Position numbers and translations under genes: made by a program. Below, in pieces: positions 12,253 through 23,639 of a stretch of DNA of 64,000 bases; the stretch's first letter is position 1; each line of letters begins with the position of its first letter. This DNA is from Patella vulgata (lineage: Eukaryota > Mollusca > Gastropoda > Patellidae), in assembly GCF_932274485.2 (NCBI RefSeq), contig NC_065879.2:63013459-63077458 (forward strand), read 5' to 3'. The notes below the pieces were generated by a model. The model ran no database searches and was not told the origin of the DNA. It saw only the letters and a list, made by a program, of their open reading frames with translations.

Positions 12253-13270
12253 ATGGCTAACGATAGCCTGCAAGGGTCTGAAATTTTCATGACTGACTTC
12301 GAAGAACGCGCACTCAGAACCTCACCTGTTACTCCAATTACGTGGTTGCGCAAGGTCGACGATACGTTTGTGGTACTGGAAGAAAAAGATGAACCAATGA
12401 CCCTATTAGATCACCTGAATAAACAGCATCCCAGAATTAAATTCACCATTGAGACCGAAAAAGATGAAGCACTACCATTTTTAGATGTTCAAGTTGTGAA
12501 AGTTAACAATCAATTGAAAACCAAAATATATCGGAAACCAACCCATACAGATCAGTATATTAATTACAACTCTAGCCACCCCCACTACATCAAAAAAGCC
12601 CTGATATCAACCCTAACACGCAGAGCCATAAGCATTAGTGAACCCGAATTCCTGCAGGATGAATTGGAACATCTACGTCATGTGTTTTGCAACTTGAACA
12701 ACTACCCTCCAGAACTAGTCATGAAACAAATCAAAGAAACAACAAAAAACATAAAAAAAAAGCCAACAAAAAACGCCCAAAGAGATGATTAGAATAATTT
12801 TACCATTTTATGGCAACCTATCATACCAAGTCAGCAACCTACTCAAGAAGTCCAACATTGATATCACATTCTCTGTCCCTACCACATTAAAACAGATACT
12901 GAAAGCGAATGGCAAACTAAAGCCAAGCCTACCTATTCAGCCTAAGGGAGTCGTCTACCAAGTCAACTGCTCTTGTGATGTCTCATACATTGGCGAAAGT
13001 AAACGACCCCTAGATAAACGAATATCGGAACACAGATCCAAAGCTGCTACCAACAACTCAGCCATAGCAGAGCATCTTCGAAACCACCCGCAGCATAGAG
13101 TTGAATGGAACGATGTGCAGATTCTTACATCCAACCAACAGAACAAGAAAACCAGGAAAATCCTAGAAGCAATTAACATTAGAAGATACTCACCAGAACT
13201 GAACAGGGACGCAGGGCTTCACATTTCAAGGGCATATGATCACGTTATCAGGATAAATAATACCACTTAA
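12253..13270 (+). pseudogene. Penelope-like element: reverse transcriptase end plus GIY-YIG nuclease
   Basis: The first block (about 12253-12780) holds the C-terminal half of a reverse transcriptase: a FEERAL segment, the catalytic-site segment WLRKVDDTFVV (family usual form RYVDDTF), then LPFLDVQV and IYRKPTHTDQYINY, typical of Penelope-like elements. The second block (about 12785-13270) holds a GIY-YIG endonuclease: GVVYQVNC, then SYIGESKRPLDKRISEHR, then a late ILEAINIRRY with the helix glutamate. Known elements of this group carry both domains in one protein that copies RNA and nicks the target. Here the element lacks the N-terminal part of the reverse transcriptase and its reading frame is broken, so it is a dead 5'-truncated copy. 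The family assignment is firm. Confidence 0.9.
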
Positions 13271-13900
13271 AGGGTTCTTATGTTCTTATTCCTCAACTCA
13301 GCGGCTTTACTTTACGTTGTTACCTCAATATTACAAACTGTCTGCATTACTTAATATATAACTCTACTGGTTTCTCACAATCAGCCTGCCAACCTATACA
13401 TGTTTAATCACCTCATATTGCTTATTTATTCCTATTATTTATTGTTTTTTTCATATTTTGTTATGGTTTACATTTGTTTAACATCATTTATTTCCTGGAT
13501 TGCTTAATTAGTACGCATATATTTTTCATGTTTATTTAGACAATGGATGTAGGATTATGTTGTGTTTGTATTTCTTGGTGAATGGTCTCATCTTGATCAC
13601 CGCATTAACTGCAATATGGTTTCACCCAATGGCTCCCTTTGAAGGCATTCATTGTTAGTCAACATTATCCTTTGGTTGGACCGTGGGTCTATTATATTGT
13701 GTTGTTTTTGCTTAATCTTTTACTTCTTAATGTTATTATTATTTAATTTTTGTAAATGGCTTCATCATGAACTCTTATATATTAAATCCAAGTTTACTAA
13801 ATGTCATTGTGCTTGATAACGATAAGAGGATACTTGTCGAAACGTCGTGCTATTAGAATAAAACCAGTGATTGTTTCCCATAAAAATTGTGTTCTGTTAT
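13271..13900 (+). mobile_element. 3' non-coding tail of the Penelope-like element
   Basis: AT-rich sequence downstream of the nuclease stop. It ends near 13850-13870 in CGAAACGTCG and AGAATAAAA, a typical terminal pattern of invertebrate Penelope-like copies. The exact 3' boundary is not marked by a clear target duplication. Confidence 0.5.
13808..13852 (+). ncRNA. degenerate hammerhead-ribozyme-like motif
   Basis: The hammerhead core CTGATGA...GAAAC appears here as TTGATAA followed by an intact GAAAC. A short CGAT/GTCG helix lies between them in the stem II position. Hammerhead ribozymes are known in the terminal repeats of Penelope-like elements, and this lies in the expected place. The core has two changes, so activity is unlikely. 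This could also be chance. Confidence 0.35.
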
Positions 13901-14640
13901 TGCAAGGGTCTACTTTATGCTACTACACACATGTATGTTGTATATCAATTGAATATTCTAAATAAATGTATTAATATAGTAGTCTACTTTTTTCCAATAA
14001 GCTCAAGCATATTGTATATAATCTATTGTATATGTAACTGAATGTGTTATGTGCAATTGGGTGCTTTATTTGGTCCCTATAAAATCTTCAAACAGATAAA
14101 TCAAATGTATATTCGATATATACTAGATCAAGTAGAATACAAATAACTATTCTGGAAGCAATAAATACAATGTCAAAAACAATACAAATACTCTCCTGGA
14201 AAAAGTATTTCTTTCGGTTGAGATGTTCCAACTCCGAGCAAATGGTATTCACATTCGGTGACTTGTTCAAACAGCGGCGACTTGTCTAATCTTTTCTGTC
14301 GTCTAAAGGGACTGAGTTTCATTATATCTTAGTGTTCCTTGTACGTAAAAAAAACAACTTGTCGTTCTTATTCTGCCAAAGTGTTGCAGACATCCAACTT
14401 CCAAGTTATCTTTTGTGATGCCATCAGATAGGCATCGGTAACTACCAACATGGAGTTTGATTGTTTCGAGAATGGCCACGAAACAATAGGTTCTTAACTT
14501 TATTTTAATGTTTGACAGCTAGTAAGCATTTAATTGTTTTTGATTGTAAACGATACTCAATGTAACAAAACTGTCACCTTTTTTTTGGACGCAGATACTT
14601 CCTTATTTAAGAAAATTTAGTGTCCCGTTTTTAACACCAG
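13901..14640. other. non-coding stretch, nothing recognised
   Basis: No exon, element end or RNA gene seen. Confidence 0.4.
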
Positions 14641-14960
14641 AAATAAGCACCCCATATCTACTATCTATACCTATTTCCTGATGATATCTGCTATCTATAC
14701 CTATTCCCCAATATCTACTATCTATTCCTATTCCCCGATATCTACTGTCTATTCGTATTCACTGATATCTGCTATCTATTCCTATTCCCGGATTTCCACT
14801 ACATACTTATAAATAAGCACCCGATATCTACTATCTATACCTATTCCCTGACGATATCTGCTATCTATACCTATTCCCCGATATTTACTATCTATTCCTA
14901 TTCCCCGATATCTACTATCTATTCCTATTCCCTGATTTCCACCATCTACAGCTATTCTCT
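14641..14960 (+). repeat. ~28-30 bp minisatellite with higher-order duplication
   Basis: Units of the type GATATCTACTATCTATACCT followed by ATTCCC. The block at 14641-14810 is repeated at 14811-14950, including the rarer GATATCTG and GATTTCCAC variants, so a multi-unit block was itself duplicated. Confidence 0.88.
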
Positions 14961-14980
14961 GATATCTCTTATTCCCTGAT

Positions 14981-15237
14981 AGTGGACGAGGTAGCTCTGT
15001 GAGTAAGACGTGGCCTCGCTAACCTTGGGATCCCGTGTTCGATCCCGTGTTCGATCCCGGTGTTGATCGAGAACATTCATCGGGATTTCCTGGCGTGGTT
15101 CCCTTTTGTCAGTGATGTAGGACGCAGGATCTGGCCAGGGACAAAGTATAATCGTTCGGATAAAATAATCCTTGACAGTTGGAATTAGATATAAGAGTAT
15201 AGGCCGTAGCGCCGCTGTTATCTCAATATATTCCATG
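14981..15237 (+). repeat. SINE family B, near full-length
   Basis: The tRNA-like head has an A-box-like TAGCTCTGTGAGTAAGACG and a B-box GTTCGATCCC that is tandemly doubled (GTGTTCGATCCC twice). The body is CGGGATTTCCTGGCGTGGTT, then TTGTCAGTGATGTAGGACGC, then TCGTTCGGAT, and a tail GTAGCGCCGCTG shared with the copy in intron 2 at 51.8 kb. Confidence 0.75.
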
Positions 15238-15239
15238 GT

Positions 15240-16045
15240 GCCAGACTTATTAAGAAAGTGGTAGTTATGGGTGATTTGCCAACAATTTGTTGAATAACGT
15301 TACGTATTTTACTAATGACAACATTTTTGTTTTAAAAGTCGTTCAATAATTGTATACCTGGCGCAACCTTAAAGGCAAAGTTAGTGTAAATTCAGCTAAA
15401 TGATGAAAATGTTTACTTTGTTATAAGTGTTAAAGACCCTATTTCCAGAAGCACTGTATCGATATAATCAATCTATTTTACTAAAACCACAAATTAACCT
15501 GGTGGACAAAACAAGAAATAATCCAAAATCACATTTATTAAAAGGGGTAGATATGGTAAAATTAATATTTATTGAGACGGTTACTAACCCGAGGTTACTA
15601 CACACTATACACATATCAATCGGGGGACATAAAGACGGTAACATTAACACCATATTGCCCCATTGCCAAATACAGTTGACATGAAATGAAAAATACGTAA
15701 ATATCAGGAAATATAACAGAATATAGTCAGCAATAAGTTTTAGACACGTGGACTACGTGAGAAAGAGCAGTAATATCTCACAAACAATACTTGGTTACAA
15801 AAAATATAAAAAAAAGTTCGGGTAATACGAATATCTTTTAAAATATAACAACAAATTTTCATCAAATCAAAAGCAAATTCAGATTTTATCGATTTTAAAA
15901 ATAACACTCGTTCTAATTAGTAAGCAATCCCTGATGCTTTCAATCCACTTGTCATTTATATGAAACAGAAAATATGTCTCAATAATGTTATTGTGAGTTG
16001 TGATCATGTTTACCTTTTATGACATTGACCAATGCTGTCCGTGAA
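15240..16045. other. non-coding stretch, nothing recognised
   Basis: Two overlapping short frames on opposite strands at 15427-15684 are mutual shadows without recognisable content. The rest is AT-rich. Confidence 0.4.
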
Positions 16046-16111
16046 GTTCATAGGCGTACGGGCTCGATGATTGTTTGTGGGTTGTGTGTGTGTGTGGTGG
16101 GGGGGGGGGCG

Positions 16112-16300
16112 CAGAACTCGAAATGCCCGAAAAGATCGGGTTAGGGCCCCCATCCCCCAAAATAATTTTGGAAAATTTGACGACCGCAAACGCGTTTTCC
16201 TGCTACAGAACTCGAAATGCCCGAAAAGATCGGGTTAGGGACCCCATCCCCCAAAATAATTTTGGAAAATTTGACGACCGCAAACGCGTTTACCTGCTAT
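16112..16300 (+). repeat. 94 bp tandem direct repeat
   Basis: CAGAACTCGAAATGCCCGAA starts at 16112 and again at 16206. Both units continue through CCCCCAAAATAATTTTGG to CGCAAACGCGTTT. More divergent partial units (CGCAAACGCGTTT then CTGCTATTC) recur to about 16620. Confidence 0.9.
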
Positions 16301-16623
16301 TCCAGCCCGTGAATACAACAACTTCAAAGTTGTCTAACAAGGCTGACTCACATTCCAATCAACCAATCAATCGTTTAAAGTTCACTGAGACGGCACCGTC
16401 GGAAGAAAATTTTGATAATTCGCAAACGTGTTTTCCTGCTATTCCAGCCCTTGAATACAGCAACTTAAAAATGGTCAAATACAGCCTACCTTAGGTGGCT
16501 GACCCGAATCCCAAACAAACAACCAATCGTCGCGGGTTATGGAATGGAGGCCTCGCCCTCCTGGAGAAAATTTTGAAAATGTAACCGTCGCAAACGCGTT
16601 TTTCTGCTATTCTAGCCCGTAAG

Positions 16624-16942
16624 TTAAACATACATTATGAAAGAGCTAAATCTGCCAATTACAGGTCTATCTTTAGGCCTGAAATGTTATCTAAATTATT
16701 AATTAGGCATTAATTAACTATCCAGACCATAATCAACTCTCAATGTCATTGCTAGCCTGCGATATTTACTGTATTAGAATCCAATCTGCTTATCAACGCT
16801 CATTGATGATTACATCAAAAATTGGATAATCAAGACTCTGTTTTTAATAGTACCGACTTTAGTAATGATGATCGACACTAGGCCCAAACTTTAATCGCTA
16901 AATTCTCGGTTCAGAGTGGATCAATTTTCAGCAAATTCTTCC
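16624..16942 (-). repeat. TTAA MITE-2, truncated copy
   Basis: Begins TTAAACATACATTATGAAAG and matches the reverse complement of the complete copy at 30.3 kb as far as CTCGGTTCAGAGTGGATC and CAGCAAATTC, then stops at about 16942. It lies inside the composite repeat. Confidence 0.8.
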
Positions 16943-17339
16943 AAAGTTGTCCAATGGTTTTGTAATCGAAATCCCACTCAATGCCGACCTGAATTCCACC
17001 CATCCAATCAGACCTTTGTAGATGTATTCACAAATAATATTCGATACCCGAAAATGTTGCACAGAGTAGAGTGACTCCAGACAAAATGTTTTAATCCATA
17101 GTAAATTCAGTACCAATTCGTGGTATTCAATTAAAATAAAAGTAAAGTTAGAGTTTTATTAGATTTCGGGCACTTTTTTTTCCAACAAGAAGAAATAATA
17201 ATTTTTGTTTTCACTTTACCCGTCTGACCGATTGTCCGAATGCAGCTGCGCCCCCCCCCCCCCCATCCCCGGCTCGTACGCATATGACTGAAGTTATTTA
17301 GTTAAATAAAGCCATTCCCTATGGTGACTGATTGGTATC

Positions 17340-17462
17340 ATGTCGTGATGTCGTGGTGTCGCCCTTCATAAGGCGACAACCCGACATCACGACATTATAT
17401 CCCGACACCACGACAACCCGACAACCGACATCACGACATTTTTAACCCGACACTACGACTAT
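17340..17462. repeat. inverted and tandem GTCGTGATGTCGTGGTGTCG-type motif
   Basis: GTCGTGATGTCGTGGTGTCG is followed closely by the inverse ACCCGACATCACGACAT, which is then repeated in variants such as CCCGACACCACGAC. The block can fold into a hairpin around GCCCTTCATAAGGC. Confidence 0.85.
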
Positions 17463-17469
17463 TCTTATA

Positions 17470-19290
17470 TTTTTTGATATTTGAACGGAGTATACAATGG
17501 TGTTGTAGTTAATGTTTGTTTATCGGTGTTGAAGTGTGATAACAGAAAAGTATAAATAGTCATACCGGGTGTTCTACAGAGAGTGAACATGTCCTGGTGC
17601 GTGGACGACACTCATAAAATCGTAAAGCTTATTTAATCGGAAGAACAGTCTACACTAACTACCAAAACGTTGAAGGGTGAAACACCTCAGCTTTTCATAT
17701 TATCGCTTGATAAAAATTAGTGTGAAATTGATAATTTGCCAATGAGATGTGCTATTTATAATTCGCCTACTGTTAATTATCACTAATATTACCCATTAAC
17801 AAAATAACGTTGTTTTATTTAATTTAAGCTTGTCACTTAAACCACGATGTTAGAATGAACATATCATGTTTACTTTTTATACGCACAGCAAGTCACCGAG
17901 ATACTTAAAGATACATTCATACATTTCCGCGTACAAACTGTGTGATTTGATGATATATTTGGACTAAAAACATATTCAAAGTAACCAATCTATCAAAAAT
18001 TTGCTTCAATTCCCTCTCAAAACTTTGTATTCGCCGGGGATACCTATAGTTATAAGTAAACTGTTGTTAGACGCAATGTCTGTCAACTTAGCTTCATTGT
18101 GGGAGGGTCCATTTTTCAGAATGTATTTATCATTACTTACTGTACATTTACCACACATATTGAGGCCTAAATACATTCTAAATTATTTATGCCAACTTCT
18201 TTTTCCGCCGTTTGTACGTTGACACTCCTCAATGTTCCCAAAACCGCCTAACTATTTGATCAAGAAATAACAACCGCTCCCTCACTTAAGCTGGCAGACA
18301 ATAATCTGGCAGATAACAGTCGGGTTGTCAGTGATACCCTGATAATTTTGCCCAGTGCTTGCTCCATGGGCGTTTTTCGGGTAATCCAGTATTTTTCTAG
18401 TAAGATTGGGTGTCTATATTTTCCATATATACCAAATTTGGCATACTTTTATTGGAACTAACCACCCGATAAATACTTTTCTGGGAAAGTATATTTAAAT
18501 TGAAAACTGCATTAAAGGAATTATTATAGTATAAAATGTCGCAAATCTAATTCACTACATAACTTTAGTGATTCTGCATTTGCTTTAATAACACCCTGGA
18601 CGAAACTTACGTTGTTTTTTTTTTAAAATTAGGTGTAGCGGGAATCACTTGCCCATTTCGACACAGTCGACATTAATTTCTCATGTGAAGGAGACTTATT
18701 TTGAAATCCTCTTATTACTCAATTTTTTTGTTGTATATTTGATCCTTTCAATCGAATTGCTTGCATTTGAATCTATAACTGTGTAAAATGACATTTATGT
18801 AAAATGTAATCATTTGCGGGCATATTATGTCTGTTGAAACCTGGCTGGATAACAAGTGTATTGTGTTTATTCCAATATTGCAACTAGGTGGTATTTTATA
18901 TATATAAAAAAAAAATAAAAATAAAAATAGTAATCGATTATAATGTAAAGAACTTCTTTATTTTATGACATGCTTGTAATTCTTTATTAAGTAGATGTTT
19001 GTGTGTTATTGGGCGTTTTGTTTTATCCCGTTCTAAACGAGAAGTCCAGATAGAAAATGAAATGGGGTTTAAAGTCCCCCTTTTCAGCACCATTGGGGTG
19101 AGGGTATTAACTGCAATCAGTTCCGATACAAAATATGTAATTACACGATCACATTACCATATCAATCTATTTGATGACATTACATAAATATTGGAAGTTT
19201 TTTGTATTTAATGAAGACATTTCCGAGGCAGTGGAGTGAAATTTAACAAAAATAAGCAAACTAAACTCAATCGGAGTATTCAGGTAATGT
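17470..19290. other. non-coding stretch, nothing recognised
   Basis: No exon or known element is recognised. It contains an A-rich run near 18905-18930. Confidence 0.4.
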
Positions 19291-19294
19291 AATA

Positions 19295-19510
19295 ATATAC
19301 TCTCGGATATAGCCTGTCTATAGTTAGTAAAGTTACATCGTAATAGTAAACTCTTGGATATATCCTGTCTATAATTAGTAAAGTTACAATGTAATAATAA
19401 ACTCTCGGATACATCCTGTCTATAGTTAGTAAAGTTACAATGTAATAATAAACTGACTCTCGGATACATCCTGTCTATAGTTAGTAAAAGTACAATGTAA
19501 TAGTAAATAG
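19295..19510 (+). repeat. ~51 bp minisatellite, about 4 units
   Basis: Units contain CTCTCGGATACATCCTGTCT, then ATAGTTAGTAAAGTTACAAT and GTAATAATAAA. The repetitive minus-strand open frames here come from this array and are not genes. Confidence 0.9.
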
Positions 19511-19825
19511 TTATTTAGATAAAGTGTTAAAAGTTTAAAAACTGGGCGCAGGGCACTGAACAGAGCAGTTACAGTATGCAGGGTGGGGGGGGGGGGGGGC
19601 GTCATTGAAACTTTTGCCATGTGGCACAACATAGGCGTGTGAGGGCCCTGAGTAAAATTACAGAGGTTTTATATTTTAAGGAGTAATTTGTCGGTAATTT
19701 ATGCATCATCCATAATCATATCAAACCATGTCTTTGGGTAGCATTTTATACCATCAAGAGCAAAGATATAATGAAAACAATTCTACAAAAATATGAAGCT
19801 GCACATTTAACTTTGGTATAGACAA

Positions 19826-19857
<32 letters not shown>

Positions 19858-20570
19858 CCCACTCTTGATCTTCAAAAGAACGTTAGACACCATATAAGTG
19901 TCATAAGACCATGTTATTAAACCGTCTAGAATCAAACTAGTCAACACATTAACCCGATCGGCACATATTTACCTTTGTCATGTCATCAATATTTCAAAGG
20001 CGATACAAAAACAAAGAATGTGTGTTTGAAGCAAGGGGTATACACAATCATGACGTTTAGCAGAAAATCGTGTTTTATAATGGCATTCAATAGAGAGCCA
20101 ATGACAACATGTAGTTGTTAGTTTGAGAATCGGGGGATTAATTGTTTTTTTTATACTATATGTTTTGTTGAGACTGTATAATAACACCAATCTTCAACAG
20201 TCACCAATCTGATTAATCACAGATCTTACAGGTCACCTTATAGTATGGTATAATGGACTTGGACTTTACGAATTCATTATGCTGTCTAAAATAGTAATAA
20301 CTATGTTATTTTAAAAGGAACAATGTCGCTTGATACAATTCTGGCTGAATGCAATTAGAGTTTGCAATTCATTTGATTTATATCACTCTGTCCTGCACAG
20401 CAACTAAGTCGTCCGTGTGTAGTCATTAACCCATGTTTGTAATGAGAAAGATGACGTTAAACTCCATTTCATTCCATTTCAATCAGTTTAAGTTTTTGTA
20501 TTTTTTACTTTTGGTAGTTTTTTTTTCTTCAAAAAGAAACTGAAATGAGATGTGATTGAACTCATACTGT
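19511..20570. other. non-coding stretch with G-run, (AAT)n and a possible SINE tail
   Basis: A long G-run lies at about 19582-19599 and (AAT)n at 19828-19855. A stretch ending GATGACGTTAAACTCCATTT near 20450-20470 resembles a SINE family B tail. Confidence 0.5.
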
Positions 20571-20574
20571 TCTG

Positions 20575-20772
20575 GTCCGACTGGGCTTATGAAGACGGGT
20601 ATATGTCACACAGTTTGTCCCGGACAGCGACAAGGGATCTCTGTTTTCGTTCCTTGCCAGGCCCACAGTCTTGCACTACTGACAAGGGGGGACCACACCG
20701 GAAAATATCGAGCACGGGACCACCAGGTTAGTGACCCAACGCCTTACTCACTGAGCCAATGTGCCCCTTCTT
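20575..20772 (-). repeat. SINE family B, minus-strand copy
   Basis: Read on the minus strand: A-box-like TGGCTCAGTGAGTAAGGCG, B-box-like GGTCCCGTGCTCGAT, then CCCTTGTCAGTAGTGCAAG and GGCCTGGCAAGGAAC, the family B body. No flanking target duplication is visible. Confidence 0.7.
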
Positions 20773-20794
20773 TAAAATTATACAGTTAGAGATT

Positions 20795-20868
20795 GAAACC
20801 AGTAGTTTGCTTGTCAATGTCTTTTTGAAGAGAAAAAAAACGAGATGAACAAGCAAACTACTGGTTTC
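20795..20868. repeat. hairpin with 20 bp perfect arms
   Basis: GAAACCAGTAGTTTGCTTGT at 20795-20814 is followed by its exact reverse complement at 20849-20868. The spacer is 34 bp, and the sequence just outside is imperfectly inverted (TATACAG...CTGTATA). It lies next to the SINE B copy. Confidence 0.93.
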
Positions 20869-20884
20869 ATTCTCTGTATATTGT

Positions 20885-21890
20885 AGAATATGTGAACAGT
20901 AAATAAAATGACTAAAAAGAAAATAAAAAAAAAGCACAAATCCATTTAAAAATATTCTCGGAATTATAGGATGTATTATTTAGTAGTTTAAATTTATTTT
21001 TAGGTTCGATTGTTCCAGAATGTCTACCTTTCATGTCATTATTTAATAACAAAAAACATTATAAACACCCTACCACTAATATGGACGCCATTAATAGAAT
21101 TTCCTATTTTTTGTTGCAGGCATTATGAACCTAATAAAACACGCCGGGTAAAAACACAAACCTCTTTAGTTTCCTTAAAAAAACGAGATTTCAAATGTAA
21201 ATAATTCAAAACTACATTAACAATCCTCTTTTATATGCTGTAAATGTTCGCAAAGAAAATAAAACCAATTTAATGTTTCTTCTAATTTCCATTTGAACAA
21301 TTTAGCCATTTGAATGATATGTATCTGATCTAATTGTAAAATCATTTTAAACTAGAACGTTAATTAAACCATAAAATATAGATGTGATATCATCCTTTGA
21401 TGTTGGCGTATCGTTTTTTCAAATAATGGTACTGGGAACGTGCCAATCGCACTTTATACTAGTTGAAATATTGGACCAGCGCGACAGTTTCGTTAAAATG
21501 CACGTCCGGGATATTATCTGTTACAGCCTCGCGTAGTATCAATATATTACTTAATATCTCGCTCTCGACCATTAAACCACACATAATTTGATAGCCACTG
21601 ATAATTTAAAAGCGCCAAAAACTAGGCTAAGTTGGACTTAGTTACGCGCATCAGCTACCTCAAAATCACAACCATTTTTCTTTTCCAGTGTCGGGTTTGC
21701 TAGTGCCAAATACTGCAGCTCACAAACAGGGAATTACGTATATATGGGGACACCATTATCTTGTCCATGTTTAGGGCCAATCTGTTTTACAGAGAATTAC
21801 GAGTCGAGTAATATCTGTCAAAGATGACTTCCTTAACACGTGCCGTCACAGCACGCGGCGTCAATCATTGGTTGAATGGCGCGTTTGTGT
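20885..21890. other. non-coding stretch, nothing recognised
   Basis: No exon recognised on either strand. Confidence 0.4.
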
Positions 21891-21892
21891 CG

Positions 21893-21909
21893 AGTGGACG
21901 TTAAACCCC

Positions 21910-21952
<43 letters not shown>
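21893..21952 (+). repeat. SINE family A, tail only
   Basis: TTTGTGTCGAGTGGACGTTA, then AACCCCATTT and about 40 bp of (CT)n. Only the last part of the SINE is present, so the copy is strongly 5'-truncated. Confidence 0.8.
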
Positions 21953-21954
<2 letters not shown>

Positions 21955-22610
21955 AATTGCTATTATTAACATGGATATATTTGTATTTATTTTGTTATGT
22001 ATTTATTTAGAGTATTTTATTTATCTAATGCCATCTGTATTTTTATCCAGCGTAAAATTCTCTGAATATTCCATAATGGAAAATTAAAATAACACCTCCT
22101 GTATGTGGCTACTCTCGTGGTTCTCATCGATTGGGTTGAACGAGGAACGCTTGGCGAATTCTGCTTCAAAATGATAGGAAGGATCAAAAAGCTACGTCGC
22201 TAAAATCGCTTGGCGGCCACAAGCCAGTCATCCCTGCGCTAATTTTTCTGACACATCTGAAGCAGTCAAGTTCCCCCATCGTCGCTCGACACAAAATGGT
22301 CGATATATAGGTTTGCTTTCACACGGATCCCTCCTTTTGAAAAGCGTCATCAAGCCAGCATTTGGTTTTGCCCTTTCTCTACACCATAAGTGTCCCCCCC
22401 ACCCCGCGGAGCTGGCTTTCAGGCGCTTGTGTTAAGGAACGATATTGGTGTACACCAATACTACATAGGGCTAGCTGAAACCTTCGCAGCCTGAAAAGGA
22501 TAGATCAATTGGGTTGAAACAAATCTTTGCCACCAACAAGTAAAATCACTGAATGAATCACAGACATAACTTAGTCTTATTTTTGTCTTCGTACCAGACC
22601 ATTTTGTGAT
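21953..22610. other. non-coding stretch upstream of the mariner relic
   Basis: This may include the 5' flank and terminal repeat of the mariner relic, but I could not pair any terminal repeats. Confidence 0.35.
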
Positions 22611-22633
22611 CCTACCCATTGAACTCCCCAAAA

Positions 22634-23150
22634 ATGGACAAATCTAGCTATAGAGCAGCCATCAAGTACCTGCAATGGAAAGATATAAGCCGACATAGTC
22701 TACACTTTAGAGAAGTGAGCTGCGGAATTGACGGTGACCCGTGTCCTCGAAAGCCTTCAATTGCAACACTTCAAGGAAACATCACCCGGGTGCATGACAT
22801 GCTGATCTGCGATTGACCACTCGACACACTGCAAGTGAGGGTTGAGCTTACTATCGACAGCCAGTTAGTAATGACAAAAGTTTCTGCAAGATGGGTGCCA
22901 AAGCCCTTGTCTTCCATTCAGAAATCTGCGCCGTATTAAAGCAGATCCTGATAATTTGTTGGCCGGATTTGTAACTAAGGATGAGACCTGTTTCCAAAAA
23001 TGAAAAAGCAACTAGCTAGTCGTCATTTTCCTAGTAATGATGACGTCATGTCAGCTGTGAAAAAAAATTTCGGGGTGGCTGAAGAAAATGCATTTCTGAC
23101 CGGTGTCGAAGATGGCGGCGTAAGACGGATTAGTGTGAAAGAGTTCTGAG
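22634..23150 (+). pseudogene. mariner transposase relic
   Basis: It opens with MDKSSYRAAIKYLQWKDISR, matching the mariner N-terminus (MDK.EFRAVIKYL.LKG). Next come a segment ending ITRVHDMLICD (family N-I-x-x-VHDMIL-x-D), KVSARWVPKPLSSIQKS (family KVSARWVPRLLTPDQK), FVGRI near the usual FVTMDETW position, and SRHFPSNDDVMSAVKKNFGV plus AEENAFLTGVE near the C-terminus. Most of the catalytic core is missing, with several frame breaks and internal deletions. A live mariner transposase is about 340-350 residues, and this remnant covers less than half. It is an ancient, dead DNA transposon. Confidence 0.82.
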
Positions 23151-23219
23151 ATTTCAACTAAACTACGACAATAAATGATAAAGTATACAGCTCAAATCTA
23201 CATCAAAAGTTTAGGTTGG

Positions 23220-23260
23220 AGTCATAGAATCTATCCAAGAACACACACACACACCCACCC

Positions 23261-23348
<88 letters not shown>

Positions 23349-23558
23349 AAAAAATCCGTTCAGTTAAAAAATTCTCCACTTTACTTCATTCTGACATACA
23401 TTTAATCATATAAGCTAGCTGTCTGCCTTCTATGGGCGTCTTCAGATATTAATAATGTATACAAAATATTACAAATACGATACATATATACATTCTTAGA
23501 ATAATAGAATTCCATGACAATATATATATGTGTGTTTTCTTGGATAGATTCTATGACT
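23220..23558. mobile_element. 339 bp inverted-repeat element containing (CA)n(TA)n
   Basis: AGTCATAGAATCTATCCAAG plus A (23220-23240) is perfectly inverted at 23538-23558. Inside lie a long (CA)n from about 23241, (TA)n to 23342, and 200 bp of unrecognised sequence. The inner flank also mirrors (ACACACA versus TGTGTGT). MITE or template-switch origin is unresolved, since no clear target duplication was found. Confidence 0.7.
23241..23342 (+). repeat. compound microsatellite (CA)n(TA)n
   Basis: ACACAC and CACCC interruptions are followed by pure CA, then pure TA. It sits just inside the left inverted repeat of the 339 bp element. Confidence 0.97.
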
Positions 23559-23639
23559 TTTACTTGATAACTTCATAAAAATCCAAGAAATAATATACTC
23601 TTCAAAACAAGTAGGGGATATTGAAATGCAAATTATATT

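Larger units (their letters stand above)
16048..17287. mobile_element. 1.24 kb composite repeat with inverted ends
   Basis: The left end TCATAGGCGTACGGGCTCG, then a G-run and GCGCAG, is mirrored at the right by CTGCGC, a C-run, and CGGCTCGTACGCATATGA. TGAAGT flanks both sides (TGAAGTTCATAGG and ATATGACTGAAGTT), a possible 6-7 bp target duplication. It contains a 94 bp direct tandem repeat and an inverted MITE fragment. No transposase is seen. It could be a hAT-like non-autonomous element, which is inference. Confidence 0.55.

Noticed and set aside
14981-15055. Possible functional tRNA gene
   Set aside because: A- and B-box-like motifs are present, but no cloverleaf with a proper acceptor stem, and the B-box is doubled; it is a SINE head.
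19167-19632. Repetitive minus-strand frames with LLHCNFTNYRQD units
   Set aside because: Translation of the ~51 bp minisatellite; no signal of a real protein.
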